Positions 30,701 through 38,909 of a DNA stretch of 39,456 nucleotides are shown here, one piece after another; position 1 is the stretch's first letter; the number at the start of each line of letters is the position of its first letter. The stretch covers positions 1 to 39,456 of the forward strand of contig DBZJ01000233.1 of assembly GCA_002311635.1 (NCBI GenBank). Reading direction: 5' to 3'. Position numbers and translations under genes: made by a program. The stretch comes from Syntrophaceae bacterium UBA1163 (GTDB taxonomy: Bacteria > Desulfobacterota > BSN033 > UBA1163). The notes under the pieces are model-generated. The model saw nothing but the letters and a program-made list of their open reading frames with translations. It was not told the origin of the DNA and did not search any database.

Positions 30701-32185
30701 TGCAGTCCCAGGACACATGAACCCCTCTTCAGAGAGACCCTGAAAGAAGGTGGGCTCAATCAGTACCTCTTTGAGATGGCGAATATTCGGGATCAATGTT
30801 CATGGGTCCATGCTCAGGATCCGACGGGGGCCACGGAGAAGGCAAAGGATCTGGTCCGGATGGCCGTGGCCAAGGCGAGATTGATCGAGCCCTTGAAGCG
30901 GATGGCGGTTGATCTCACGCCGAGCGCTCTTGTGATCGGAGGGGGGATGGCAGGGATGGCAAGTGCCCTGAACCTTGCTGACCAGGGGTTTGAAGTCAGC
31001 CTGGTTGAGAAGTCGGAACGGCTCGGAGGAATTGCCAATCGGATTCACAGGACCATAAATGGAGGAGATGTGCAGGCCTATCTGCATCAACAGATTGACA
31101 GAATCACGAACCATCCCAAGATCCGAGTCCATCTCGGAAGTCGGGTGGTTGATTCTTCCGGTTACGTTGGAAATTTTGTGACCCGATTGAATGTGGGAAA
31201 CGGAACCGAAGAAGAAATCCGGCATGGTGTCACCATTCTCGCCATTGGCGGCCAGGAGTTCAAGCCGGAAGAATATTATTACGGAAAAGATGAGCGGGTG
31301 CTGACGGGCCTTGAACTAGAAGAGGGGTTGGCTCTTCATCCTGAAAGATATGCGAACTGCGATAATGTCGTGATGATTCAGTGTGTCGGTTCACGGAATG
31401 AGGAACACCCGTGGTGCAGCCGAGTTTGCTGCGCAAAGTCGGTCAAGAATGCTCTGAGACTGAAGGAACTCAACCCTGAGATGAATATCTATATCCTCTA
31501 CCGGGATATGAGGACCTACGGGCTGATGGAGGACTTCTTCAATGAGGCCAGGGAGAAAGGGATCGTGTTCCTTCGATTCGATCCAGAAGACTCACCGGTG
31601 GTGACAAAGGTTCGGGGGCATGGAAAGGATCTTTTGCAGGTGGAGATTAAAGATGCCCTCCTTGGAGAGAGGTTTGCCATCGATACGGATCTTTTGCAGC
31701 TGGCCACGGCGGTCCTTCCTCCTGAGGATAATAAGGTCCTTTCTCAATTCTACAAGGTTCCTATCAATCAGGATGGCTTCTTTTTGGAAGCCCATATGAA
31801 ACTTCGACCCGTCGATTTTGCAACGGAGGGAGTCTATTTATGCGGCCTCTGTCATAATCCGAAGAGTATTGAAGAAAGCATCTCCCAGGCCAATGCCGCG
31901 GCTTCGAGGGCAAGCACGATCCTCTCCAAGGAGAAGCTGGAGACAGAAGGGGCGATCGCTTACATCGACAAGGACCTTTGCGTGGGCTGCCGGGGCTGCC
32001 TCGATGTCTGCCCCTACACCGCCATCTCCTATGTGGATGAGAAGGCGAAGTGTGAAGTCAATGAGGTCCTTTGTAAAGGATGCGGGGGATGCGCCGCCAC
32101 CTGTTCTTCGGGAAGCATCGCTCTCAGAGGATTCAGGTTCGATCAGATCTACGCCCAGATTGAGAAGGCCTTTGAGACAATGTGA
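27710..32185 (+). CDS. hdrA: HdrA-GltD fusion flavoprotein with selenocysteine (HdrA II)
   Basis: A 1491-residue protein read through an in-frame TGA (27908-27910) as Sec67. Order: HdrA-like FAD start ([13 protein letters not shown]), [20 protein letters not shown], a ferredoxin motif [12 protein letters not shown] near 116; an inserted GltD-type domain (about 165-625) with [14 protein letters not shown] motif [10 protein letters not shown] near 261 and NAD(P) motif [20 protein letters not shown] near 390; Cys-rich [17 protein letters not shown] near 632; the rest of the first HdrA module with IQCVGSRD; a canonical HdrA module from 934 ([17 protein letters not shown] near 1075); and two C-terminal [4Fe-4S] motifs (from 1424). 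It should accept or donate electrons via NAD(P)H, FAD and Fe-S centres. It is followed by mvhD(II), an FdhB-like gene and fdhA, so formate is the likely partner substrate. Confidence 0.88.
27921..27939 (+). promoter_or_regulatory. SECIS-like hairpin of hdrA(II)
   Basis: CCAAGCTC (27921-27928) pairs perfectly with GAGCTTGG (27932-27939) around a GTG loop, an 8-bp stem beginning 10 nt after the UGA at 27908-27910. The spacing equals that of the E. coli fdhF element (about 11 nt). Confidence 0.7.
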
Positions 32186-32187
32186 CG

Positions 32188-32236
32188 AAAATTCCCCTTT
32201 ATCGCCCTTTAGAAAAGGGGGGATGGGGGGATTTGA
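32188..32236. repeat. Dispersed palindromic G/C-run repeat, copy 1
   Basis: AAATTCCCC..CGCCCTTTAG and AAAAGGGGGG..GGGGGGATTT form an imperfect inverted repeat of about 48 bp in the gap between hdrA(II) and mvhD(II). A second copy lies at 32726-32772. Confidence 0.6.
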
Positions 32237-32289
32237 AAGCTATTTTTAAGAACTGCAATTATCATTTTCCCGGATAAGGGAGAGATCGT

Positions 32290-32727
32290 ATGGCAAAGGA
32301 AGCTCAAAGCGTACCGGGTTTCGAGCCCAAGATCATCGCTTTTTTGTGTAACTGGTGCAGTTACGGAGGTGCGGACCTGGCTGGGGTCAGCCGGTTACAG
32401 TATCCGGCGAATACGCGGACGATCCGCGTCATGTGTACGGCGACTATTTCTCCGCACCATATCCTGAAGGCCTTTCAGAAAGGGGCGGACGGAGTGTTGG
32501 TGGCTGGCTGTCACATCGGAGACTGCCATTATATCAAAGGAAACTATATGACCATCAAGCGTGTGGCCGTATTGAAGGAGCTCTTGAGGTTTACAGGGTT
32601 TCAGGAAGAGAGGTTGTATCTCGATTGGATCTCCTCAGCGGAAGGCGTGAGGTTTGCCGAGGTGATCCGAAACTTTACTCAGAAGGTTAAAGAGATGGGA
32701 CCGTCGCATCTGAGAACGACTTATTAA
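32290..32727 (+). CDS. mvhD: MvhD-like [2Fe-2S] electron-transfer subunit II
   Basis: A 145-residue MvhD-family protein with all conserved cysteines: FLCNWCSYGGADLAGVSRLQ, RVMCTATISPHHIL and GADGVLVAGCHIGDCHY. It is closer to the family consensus than copy I. Placed between the HdrA-GltD fusion and the FdhB/FdhA pair, it should carry electrons between HdrA(II) and the formate dehydrogenase module, as hydrogenase and formate dehydrogenase are interchangeable partners of Hdr in methanogens. AGGGAGA precedes the ATG. Confidence 0.92.
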   Translation: MAKEAQSVPGFEPKIIAFLCNWCSYGGADLAGVSRLQYPANTRTIRVMCTATISPHHILKAFQKGADGVLVAGCHIGDCHYIKGNYMTIKRVAVLKELLRFTGFQEERLYLDWISSAEGVRFAEVIRNFTQKVKEMGPSHLRTTY

Positions 32728-32772
32728 ATCCCTCCAACCCCCCTTTAGCAAACGGGGGAAGAGGGGGATTTG
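32726..32772. repeat. Dispersed palindromic G/C-run repeat, copy 2
   Basis: AAATCCCTCCAACCCCCCTT..AG..AAACGGGGGAAGAGGGGGATTTG is an imperfect inverted repeat matching the element at 32188-32236 in layout and sequence. It starts within the stop codon of mvhD(II), so it may act on the mRNA between two operon genes. Confidence 0.6.
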
Positions 32773-32821
32773 GAAAATGGTTTGGCATTTGAGCTTGATT
32801 TAACAGAGGCAGGGAGCAAAG

Positions 32822-33631
32822 ATGAAAGCAATGCAGGCAAGAGTGAGGAAGCTGCTCGAAGAAAATAAGATCGATGGTTTCATCGGTCTGAAGATGGAAC
32901 ATGGCCACCCCGCGCCCTTTATGTTCAGTCGTGAAAATTTAGGCGAGATGGAAACACTGGTCGTGGGAGACGTCAGGTATCCCTTGAATAAAGCTCTCCT
33001 CAAGGTTTCCGGTCAATACCCTGATCTCACTTTTGGAGTGATGGTGAGGGGATGCGACGAGAGGGGAATAACAGAACTTCTTAAGTGGAATCAGCTTCAC
33101 CGGGATCGAGTCATCCCCGTCGGAGTTGCCTGTTCTTCCGAATTGGCTCAGTTGTGCGAGTGCTATAAACCCTATCCATCAGATTGGGTAGTGGGGGAGA
33201 AGACAGAAGGGATTGCAAAGAGCAAGCGGTTGCAAAAGATCGAAGGGATGAACCAGAAGGAGAGGCTGAGCTACTGGTTGAATCAATTCAATAAATGCAT
33301 CAAATGTTATGGATGCAGGGATGTCTGTCCCATGTGTTTCTGCGAGGTCTGTAGCCTCGAGGACCGAAATTTTATCTTAACCGGCAAACTGCCTCCTGAG
33401 AATCCTACCTTTCACCTGAGCCGCGCGGTCCATATGGTGGGCAGGTGCATCGACTGCGGCCTGTGTGAAGAGGCCTGTCCTTCGAACATTCCGGTGAGAA
33501 CGCTCTACAAGAAGATAAACGAGATCGTCAAAGAATACTTCGATTACAGGACAGGGGAATCTTCGGAGGGAAAATCGCCTCTCAATCTCTTGGGAGAGGT
33601 GACCTTAGAGTTGTCGGATGTGAACAAATAG
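32822..33631 (+). CDS. FdhB/FrhB-like iron-sulfur subunit
   Basis: A 269-residue electron-transfer subunit. The N-terminal half (1-150, ending VGVACSSELAQLCECYKPYPSDWVVGEK) resembles the beta subunits of F420-type hydrogenase and formate dehydrogenase (FrhB/FdhB). The C-terminal half has two Cys-rich segments: CIKCYGCRDVCPMCFCEVC (about 159-177) and a ferredoxin motif CIDCGLCEEACPSNIP (about 213-228), HdrC-like. It sits between mvhD(II) and fdhA, and probably connects FdhA to MvhD/HdrA. Whether the N-terminal domain binds a flavin is not visible. Confidence 0.82.
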   Translation: MKAMQARVRKLLEENKIDGFIGLKMEHGHPAPFMFSRENLGEMETLVVGDVRYPLNKALLKVSGQYPDLTFGVMVRGCDERGITELLKWNQLHRDRVIPVGVACSSELAQLCECYKPYPSDWVVGEKTEGIAKSKRLQKIEGMNQKERLSYWLNQFNKCIKCYGCRDVCPMCFCEVCSLEDRNFILTGKLPPENPTFHLSRAVHMVGRCIDCGLCEEACPSNIPVRTLYKKINEIVKEYFDYRTGESSEGKSPLNLLGEVTLELSDVNK

Positions 33632-33644
33632 CAAAGGGGTAAAG

Positions 33645-35684
33645 ATGGAGTACAAGACAGTTTTAACGACGTGTGGTTATTGTGGGTGTGGGTGCGGACT
33701 TTATTTAGAGGTCCTGGACGGCCAGCTTGTCGGTGCCCAACCCTGTAAGACAGACTCTGTCAGCCAGGGAGGGCTCTGTATCAAGGGTTGGAATGTCCAC
33801 GAATTCGTCCAGAATAGCGAAAGGCTGACGAAACCCCTGATCAAGAAAGATGGGCAATTCAAAGAAGCCACCTGGGATGAGGCCCTTGACACGGTCGCTT
33901 CTCGCCTCAAGAAAATTAAAGAGGAGAACGGGCCCGACAGAATCGCTTTTCTGACCTCGGCCAAGTGCACCAATGAAGAGAATTACCTCCTCCAGAAACT
34001 GGCCCGGGCAGTGGTGGGAACGAATAATGTCGACCACTGTGCAAGGCTCTGACACTCCTCCACGGTGGCTGGGCTAGCCGCCGCCTTTGGAAGTGGGGCC
34101 ATGACGAACTCCATCGCCGAGATCGAGAACTCCAAGTGCATCTTCATCATCGGGTCCAATACCTCGGAAGCCCATCCCCTCATCGGCTCGAGGATTCTTA
34201 AGGCAAAGGAGAAAGGGGCCAAACTCATTGTCGCGGATCCGAGAAAGATTCAGCTCTCTTTCTATGCAGATATTTTTGTCCGTCATCAGCTGGGGACAGA
34301 TGTTGCCCTGATCAATGGGATCTTGAATGTTATTCTCAAAGAGGGATGGTACGACCGCAAATTCGTCGAAGAGCGGACAGAGGGTTTCAAGGAGTTCCGA
34401 AAGGTAGTGGAGAAATACACGCCGGAAAATGTCGAAAAGATCACGGGCGTTCGGGCGCAGGATATCAGAAAAATTGCAGATCTGTACGCCCGATCGAAAT
34501 CATCCTCCATCATTTATGCCATGGGGATCACCCAACACATTACAGGAGTGGATAACGTCAAATCTCTGTGCAACCTGGCGATGCTCTGCGGACAGATCGG
34601 AAGAGAGAGCACAGGGGTCAACCCACTTCGGGGCCAGAACAATGTACAAGGGGCGTGTGACATGGGCGGGCTCCCGAATGTGTATCCTGGCAATCAGCCT
34701 GTTTCCGATGGTCAGATGGCTGAAAAATTCGAAAAAGCCTGGGGGACAAAACTCTCTACCAAACCTGGAATGACATTGACAGAGATGTTGAAAGCGGCCA
34801 TGGCAGGAGAGGTGAAGGCCATGTTTATCCTGGGGGAGAACCCCATGGTTAGCGATGTTGATATTCAACATGTGGAGAAATCCCTGGAGGCCCTCGATTT
34901 TCTGGTCGTTCAGGATATCTTCATGTCTGAGACGGCAAGGCTGGCAGACGTGGTTCTTCCAGGTGTGTCCTTCGCTGAAAAGGATGGCACTTTCACCAAT
35001 ACGGAGAGGAAGGTCAAAAGGGTCAGAAAAGCGATTGAGCCGATTGGGTCGTCTCGGCAGGATTGGGACATCATCTGTGACCTATCGACCCGGATGGGTT
35101 ACCCCATGCGTTATGATGATCCGTCTAAAATTCTTGAAGAGGTGGCCCAGGTAACGCCCAGCTACGGTGGCATCTATTATGACCGGATTGAGACGGAGGG
35201 GCTTCATTGGCCTTGTCCGAACCGGGCACATCCAGGCACGCCTTATCTCCATAAGGATCGATTTAGCCGGGGTCTGGGCCTGTTCCATGCGATTGAGTAT
35301 CTTCCCCCTGAGGAGCTGCCGGATAAGGAATATCCCTATTTCCTGACTACCGGAAGGATATACGTTCACTATCACACCGGGACCATGACGCGTCGCTCTC
35401 CCTCATTAAACAAAGAGGTGGAAGAGGGATTTGCAGAGATCAATCCCAGACAGGCCAAGGAATTGGGGATTATTCAGGGAGAGAGGATTAAGGTTTTTTC
35501 AAGAAGGGGAGAAATTGAGATTAAAGCCGACCTCAGCGAACGGATGGAGCGGAATACGATCTTTATTCCCTTTCATTTTGTTGAGAGTGCGGCCAACAGG
35601 CTGACCAATCCCGCCTTCGATCCGATCGCCCAGATCCCGGAATTTAAAGTGTGTGCCGTGAAGATCGAGAAGGTGAATCATTAA
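33645..35684 (+). CDS. fdhA: Formate dehydrogenase catalytic subunit with selenocysteine
   Basis: A 679-residue Mo/W-bis-pyranopterin enzyme oxidising formate to CO2 or the reverse. The N-terminal [4Fe-4S] ligands are in TTCGYCGCGCG (Cys10, 13, 17) and GGLCIKGWN (Cys45). An in-frame TGA (34050-34052) is codon 136 in DHCARL-Sec-HSSTVAGL, the place of catalytic Sec in formate dehydrogenases (Sec140 in E. coli FdhF). The domains LIVADPRKI, GMGITQHITGV-like YAMGITQH, GVNPLRGQNNVQGA and a C-terminal beta-barrel with YFLTTGR--YHYHTGTMTRR follow. No twin-arginine signal, so cytoplasmic. Last gene of the operon. Confidence 0.95.
34063..34083 (+). promoter_or_regulatory. SECIS-like hairpin of fdhA
   Basis: CGGTGGCT (34063-34070) pairs with AGCCGCCG (34076-34083; one U-G pair) around the loop GGGCT: an 8-bp stem starting 10 nt after the UGA at 34050-34052. 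It matches the size and position of bacterial formate-dehydrogenase SECIS elements. Confidence 0.72.
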
Positions 35685-35723
35685 GACCGATAGCCTGGGT
35701 TTGAGGTTCGAATTCTGCCCAGC

Positions 35724-36179
35724 CTACTTCCTTCTCTTTTCCATGAATACAAACGTTAAACTCTCAGTGGCTGGCTCGTGCCTAAATGCCTGATAGCCAA
35801 GTTTCTGATACAGACGGATGTTCCTTTCGCTTCTATGGCCCGTAAACAACTCAAACCGTTTCGCTTCAGCGAAGACTGACTCTATATGCCTCATCAATGC
35901 CGTTCCTATACCTTGACCTTGCAAGGCCGGCTGCACTATCAGTCGCTCAATATAGCACGTACCTTTCTCTTGATAACCGCGCACCGAGCCAACGATATCG
36001 CCGCCTGCCACGGCTTTGAGAAAAACTTTGGTAGCAAAGTCGGCTTTAATTTGGTCGAGCGTTTGCGTCAAAGGCGAGATGGAAAAATCATTGTAGATTT
36101 GTGCCTCGCTCTGATAAGCGATCTTTTGCAGTTTGAGGATGGCTTCTGCGTCTTCTATTGAGGCTTGCGAGATGAACAT
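35724..36179 (-). CDS. GNAT family N-acetyltransferase
   Basis: A 151-residue acetyl-CoA-dependent acetyltransferase. The fold's order is visible: DAEAILKLQKIAYQSE (helix 1), GDIVGSVRGY, CYIERLIVQPALQGQGIGTALM with the acetyl-CoA pyrophosphate loop (Q/R-x-x-G-x-G/A), and LYQKLGYQAF near the end. The substrate cannot be inferred. It faces the Hdr operon convergently with a 39-bp gap and shows no functional link to it. Confidence 0.88.
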   Translation of the reverse strand: MFISQASIEDAEAILKLQKIAYQSEAQIYNDFSISPLTQTLDQIKADFATKVFLKAVAGGDIVGSVRGYQEKGTCYIERLIVQPALQGQGIGTALMRHIESVFAEAKRFELFTGHRSERNIRLYQKLGYQAFRHEPATESLTFVFMEKRRK

Positions 36180-36384
36180 GATTATAGCGAGGGGAAACGT
36201 TGGTTCTAAAGCCCATTGGGATATTTATTCTATTCCCTTTTTCCGCCGACTAACTCTGCATCCCCACATTATCAAGTTGTCTTAGAAGCAACGTCCCCTA
36301 ATTCGATGTGGAAATGACTACGGGGCGTACGACAACGACAAAAAATATATCGAGAATCATGAAGAGTTTAACCTCTTCAATACT
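36180..36384. other. Intergenic region with weak terminator-like hairpin
   Basis: No gene. GAAGAG-TTTAAC-CTCTTC (36361-36378) forms a 6-bp hairpin just after the binding-protein stop on the minus strand; a T-run follows only after about 12 nt, so it is at best a weak terminator. Confidence 0.35.
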
Positions 36385-37194
36385 TCACTCCTTAAACAAC
36401 CTCCATAAAGCCTTTGCCTCCAAACCAAACCATTTCTCAAGAAGTTTCTCATACTCGCCTGTTTCCTTCATCTTTACTAATGTTGAATTGATAAAGTCGA
36501 GCCATTCCTTGTCCCCTTTCCTGACTGCCAGGCCGTATCGTGCAGGACGGAAGGGTTGCAAACTCGCCATTCTTAAACCCCGATTTTTCTGAAGAAGATT
36601 GAAAAGAAGAACAAAGTCTTGCACAAACGCTTCCACACGACGCTCTTTCAAGGCCTGGAGTGCTTCGAAATTACCTTCGAATTTAACCCGCTCCGCTGTA
36701 GGGACCAGTTCTCCGATAGCAATATCGCCTGTAGAACCTCGGATGGTAGCCACCTTCTTTCCTGCTAAGTCTTCGTATTTTGTAATCTTGCTGTCCCCTC
36801 GGACCAAGATTAGTTGGGCGGTTATGAAATAAGGGTTACTGAAATCAACCTCTTTCTTTCTATCCTCTGTGATGGTCAAGGTGGCCGCGATAATGTCAAT
36901 CTTCCTTGAAGTCAGATAGGTAATCCGGTTTCCTGAGGTGACGGGCACGAATTGAATCGCCTCCTCGTTGCCAAAGAGTTCCTTTGAAAGTGCCTTGGCA
37001 ATATCAATGTCGAATCCCTTATTAACTCCCTTCTTATCCAAAAAACCAAGAGGGGGATAGTCGGTTTTTACTCCTACAATTAGTTTACCCCTTCTTTTGA
37101 CATCTTGAAGAGTGCCCGCAATTCCTTCTCCAGACCAGACCAGAGATAGAAAGCCGAAGACAAGCAACAAGAACAGAGACGTACTCTTCTTCAT
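36385..37194 (-). CDS. Periplasmic amino-acid-type binding protein (SBP_bac_3)
   Basis: A 269-residue family-3 solute-binding protein, the substrate-catching part of polar amino-acid ABC importers. A cleavable signal peptide covers about 1-26 (KKSTSLFLLLVFGFLSLVWS core, cleavage near GIAG). The mature part has the family pattern: RGKLIVGVKTDYPPLGFLD, GFDIDIAKALSKELFG, DIIAATLTITEDRKKEVDFSNPYF, IRGSTGDIA and a C-terminal WFGLEAK. No permease or ATPase gene is adjacent, so it is an orphan or serves a remote transporter. AGGAGAA precedes the ATG and overlaps the small upstream frame. Confidence 0.92.
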   Translation of the reverse strand: MKKSTSLFLLLVFGFLSLVWSGEGIAGTLQDVKRRGKLIVGVKTDYPPLGFLDKKGVNKGFDIDIAKALSKELFGNEEAIQFVPVTSGNRITYLTSRKIDIIAATLTITEDRKKEVDFSNPYFITAQLILVRGDSKITKYEDLAGKKVATIRGSTGDIAIGELVPTAERVKFEGNFEALQALKERRVEAFVQDFVLLFNLLQKNRGLRMASLQPFRPARYGLAVRKGDKEWLDFINSTLVKMKETGEYEKLLEKWFGLEAKALWRLFKE

Positions 37195-37196
37195 GG

Positions 37197-37373
37197 TTAT
37201 TCTCCTCTTCGTATAAAGTCGCGATCCAAATCCACATCTTTATTATACTTTAAAAGTTGATTAAACTCTATCTCATCCGCCCCATACAATCGTTCGGCTT
37301 TTGATTGTGCACAGTTCGACCAGTAATCTTTATCTTTTTCAATGATATAAATTTCCAGGAGGTTGGAGCTCAT
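37197..37373 (-). CDS. Hypothetical small protein (58 aa)
   Basis: A 58-residue acidic, hydrophilic protein (begins MSSNLLEIYIIEKDKDYW, ends VDLDRDFIRRGE) ending 2 bp before the binding-protein ATG on the same strand. Composition looks protein-like and its stop embeds the next gene's ribosome site, which supports a short operon. The ribosome site is weak (AGGAAA). No family recognised; it could also be the remnant of a larger gene. Confidence 0.4.
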   Translation of the reverse strand: MSSNLLEIYIIEKDKDYWSNCAQSKAERLYGADEIEFNQLLKYNKDVDLDRDFIRRGE

Positions 37374-37501
37374 CGTTTCCTACACTTTGCCTGGGGACCA
37401 ATTTTCTCGAATAGCCAGCCCGATTAAGAAATTCTTCTCCCGGCATCACAAAGGGTTGACTCCCTATTCAATTGCCTTTCTCCCGATAAAATAGTGGTGT
37501 T

Positions 37502-37723
37502 TTAGGCAGTGTCTGGAGGGTTGATCTTATTCAGGACATACGACTGGAGTAAGAATACGCCTTCGCTCAATAACTTCTTACGATTGCCTGCCCAGAAATC
37601 CCCTTCCATAATGGGATTAGTGTTCGGTTGTGGGTGAAAGAAATAATCCCTCTTTCTCAACTCTTCCTTCCCGAAGTCTTCAAGGCAAGAATCCAGATCG
37701 TTATACGAGATTATAAGGTACAA
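37502..37723 (-). CDS. Doubtful hypothetical protein (73 aa)
   Basis: A 73-residue frame starting with TTG. Text such as LDSCLEDFGKEELRKRDYFF and GNRKKLLSEGVFLLQSYVLN has the look of protein, but there is no clear ribosome site and no family is recognised. The surrounding 37374-37909 region otherwise shows nothing coding. Confidence 0.25.
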   Translation of the reverse strand: MYLIISYNDLDSCLEDFGKEELRKRDYFFHPQPNTNPIMEGDFWAGNRKKLLSEGVFLLQSYVLNKINPPDTA

Positions 37724-37856
37724 TCTTCACCGGGCATAGGATTTCCTTGGTGCTATCGATGATTAGCCTGGTTGTCCTCCTCGTTGACTCCTATTTTGAA
37801 AAACGTGTGGCTTCCAATTGGTAATCGATATTCCGCTTTCATTTCAATAAATAGAA

Positions 37857-37886
37857 TTGGAATTCTTTTCCTTTCCGTGGTATACT
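37857..37886 (+). promoter_or_regulatory. Candidate promoter of the 54-aa basic protein
   Basis: TTGGAA (37857-37862) and TATACT (37881-37886) are separated by 18 bp and lie 24 bp before the TTG start at 37910. Confidence 0.4.
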
Positions 37887-37909
37887 TTTTTTGGAATAAG
37901 GAGGGTATT

Positions 37910-38074
37910 TTGCCAAAACATGCTGGAGCTTATAAAGGCGAAAAACGGCGAAAAGAATTGTCCCGTCAGAAAAAACAGGAAGAGAGAAGACAACGACGAT
38001 TTCAGAAAGGAGATCGTACGTCTTCAGACGCCGAGAAGGTCGAGCAAGAAGAGACAAAGCCGACCAATCCTTAA
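37910..38074 (+). CDS. Small highly basic protein (54 aa)
   Basis: A 54-residue Lys/Arg/Gln-rich protein. It starts at TTG 37910 with AAGGAGGG 5-6 nt upstream, just after a candidate promoter; the frame extends further upstream but that part looks non-coding. It begins MPKHAGAYKGEKRRKELSRQ and continues with a KKQEERRQRR helix, a pattern I recognise from small uncharacterised proteins of related bacteria. Likely a nucleic-acid or ribosome-binding helix; function unknown. Confidence 0.55.
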   Translation: MPKHAGAYKGEKRRKELSRQKKQEERRQRRFQKGDRTSSDAEKVEQEETKPTNP

Positions 38075-38398
38075 CTCGACACCCCTTTCCCGGGAAAAAG
38101 ACTTCCTATTCTCCTCCACCACGAATACTACAGAGTTCACCCCTCCAGTAAGAGAGGATGTGGTTTCATCAGGAATGGGCAAGGCTGATACAATCGGTCG
38201 AAAGTGACTTGTGTGTGAGGACTCACACCCCCAGATTGCTGAGGCGGAGCCGGATGGAATGAGGGAAATTGCTAGCCCATCCCCCCAAATAATTCGGGCA
38301 TTCAATAAAAGCAAGTAAACGTGGCGAACGCTGAATGGCGGGCGCTACCGATCAAAGGTCGTCGCCCAAGGCGACGCAGAAAAGGAGCGTAAAAAAGC
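38075..38398. other. Leader region of the RRM gene
   Basis: No gene supported. It contains a hairpin GTGTGA-GGAC-TCACAC (38213-38228) and a strong one, CGTCGCC-CAA-GGCGACG (38360-38376), only 22 nt before the RRM start and next to its ribosome site (AAAAGGAG). The second could control translation of the RNA-binding protein. Confidence 0.45.
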
Positions 38399-38716
38399 AT
38401 GGCTAAAAAACTATTTGTAGGGGGTCTGAGCGGGGACACGAAGGACGAAGGCCTGCGCCAGGCGTTTGCGTCCTATGGGGAAATCACTGAAGCCAAGGTC
38501 ATCACAGACCGTGATACGGGGCGCTCCCGGGGCTTTGGATTCGTGACCTTCGCCCAAGATGACGATGCTAAAACGGCGATATCCAAGATGGATGGCACGA
38601 ACCTTGACGGTAAGACCATTAAGGTTAGCGAGGCGCAGGAAAAGAGTCCTCGCGGAGGTGGCCGATCCGGCGGTGGTTTTGGGGGCGGACGTGGCAGCGG
38701 ACGCAATCGCTGGTAG
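38399..38716 (+). CDS. RRM-domain RNA-binding protein
   Basis: A 105-residue single RNA-recognition-motif protein. RNP2 KLFVGGLS (about 4-11) and RNP1 RGFGFVTF (about 44-51) are intact, followed by a short Arg/Gly-rich tail (GGGRSGGGFGGGRGSGRNRW). This is the common bacterial and cyanobacterial form, linked in other species to RNA chaperone and cold-response roles. Preceded by AAAAGGAG and a hairpin. Confidence 0.94.
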   Translation: MAKKLFVGGLSGDTKDEGLRQAFASYGEITEAKVITDRDTGRSRGFGFVTFAQDDDAKTAISKMDGTNLDGKTIKVSEAQEKSPRGGGRSGGGFGGGRGSGRNRW

Positions 38717-38803
38717 CTCCGGCTACGCTCATCTATGGACATACTCTCCGATCCGTGAGCTCAACAGGTGACAGTCAGACCAAAGGCTTGAGGGTAAAGA
38801 ATA

Positions 38804-38875
38804 ATGGCAGCCAGAGATTATTACGATATTTTAAGCGTGAAATGCGATGCCAGCGATGAAGAAGTAAAGCGGCGA
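38804..38875 (+). pseudogene. DnaJ N-terminal remnant
   Basis: The frame from ATG 38804 reads MAARDYYDILSVKCDASDEE followed by VKRR, an exact match in pattern to the first 23 residues of DnaJ/CbpA J-domains (RDYYEILGV..DAS-EEIK). The homology then stops, before the HPD motif, and the text becomes charged low-complexity leading into the next small gene. A decayed co-chaperone start. Confidence 0.65.
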
Positions 38876-38909
38876 GAAGATGAGGAAAAAATGGAGAAGG
38901 AGGTATGCA

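Noticed and set aside
37441..37500. Promoter TTGACT ... TAAAAT
   Set aside because: The spacer is 25 bp, too long for a sigma-70 promoter, and no clear gene follows.
38024..38314. 96-codon minus-strand frame
   Set aside because: Overlaps the leader of the RRM gene and the end of the basic small protein; no domain and no ribosome site.
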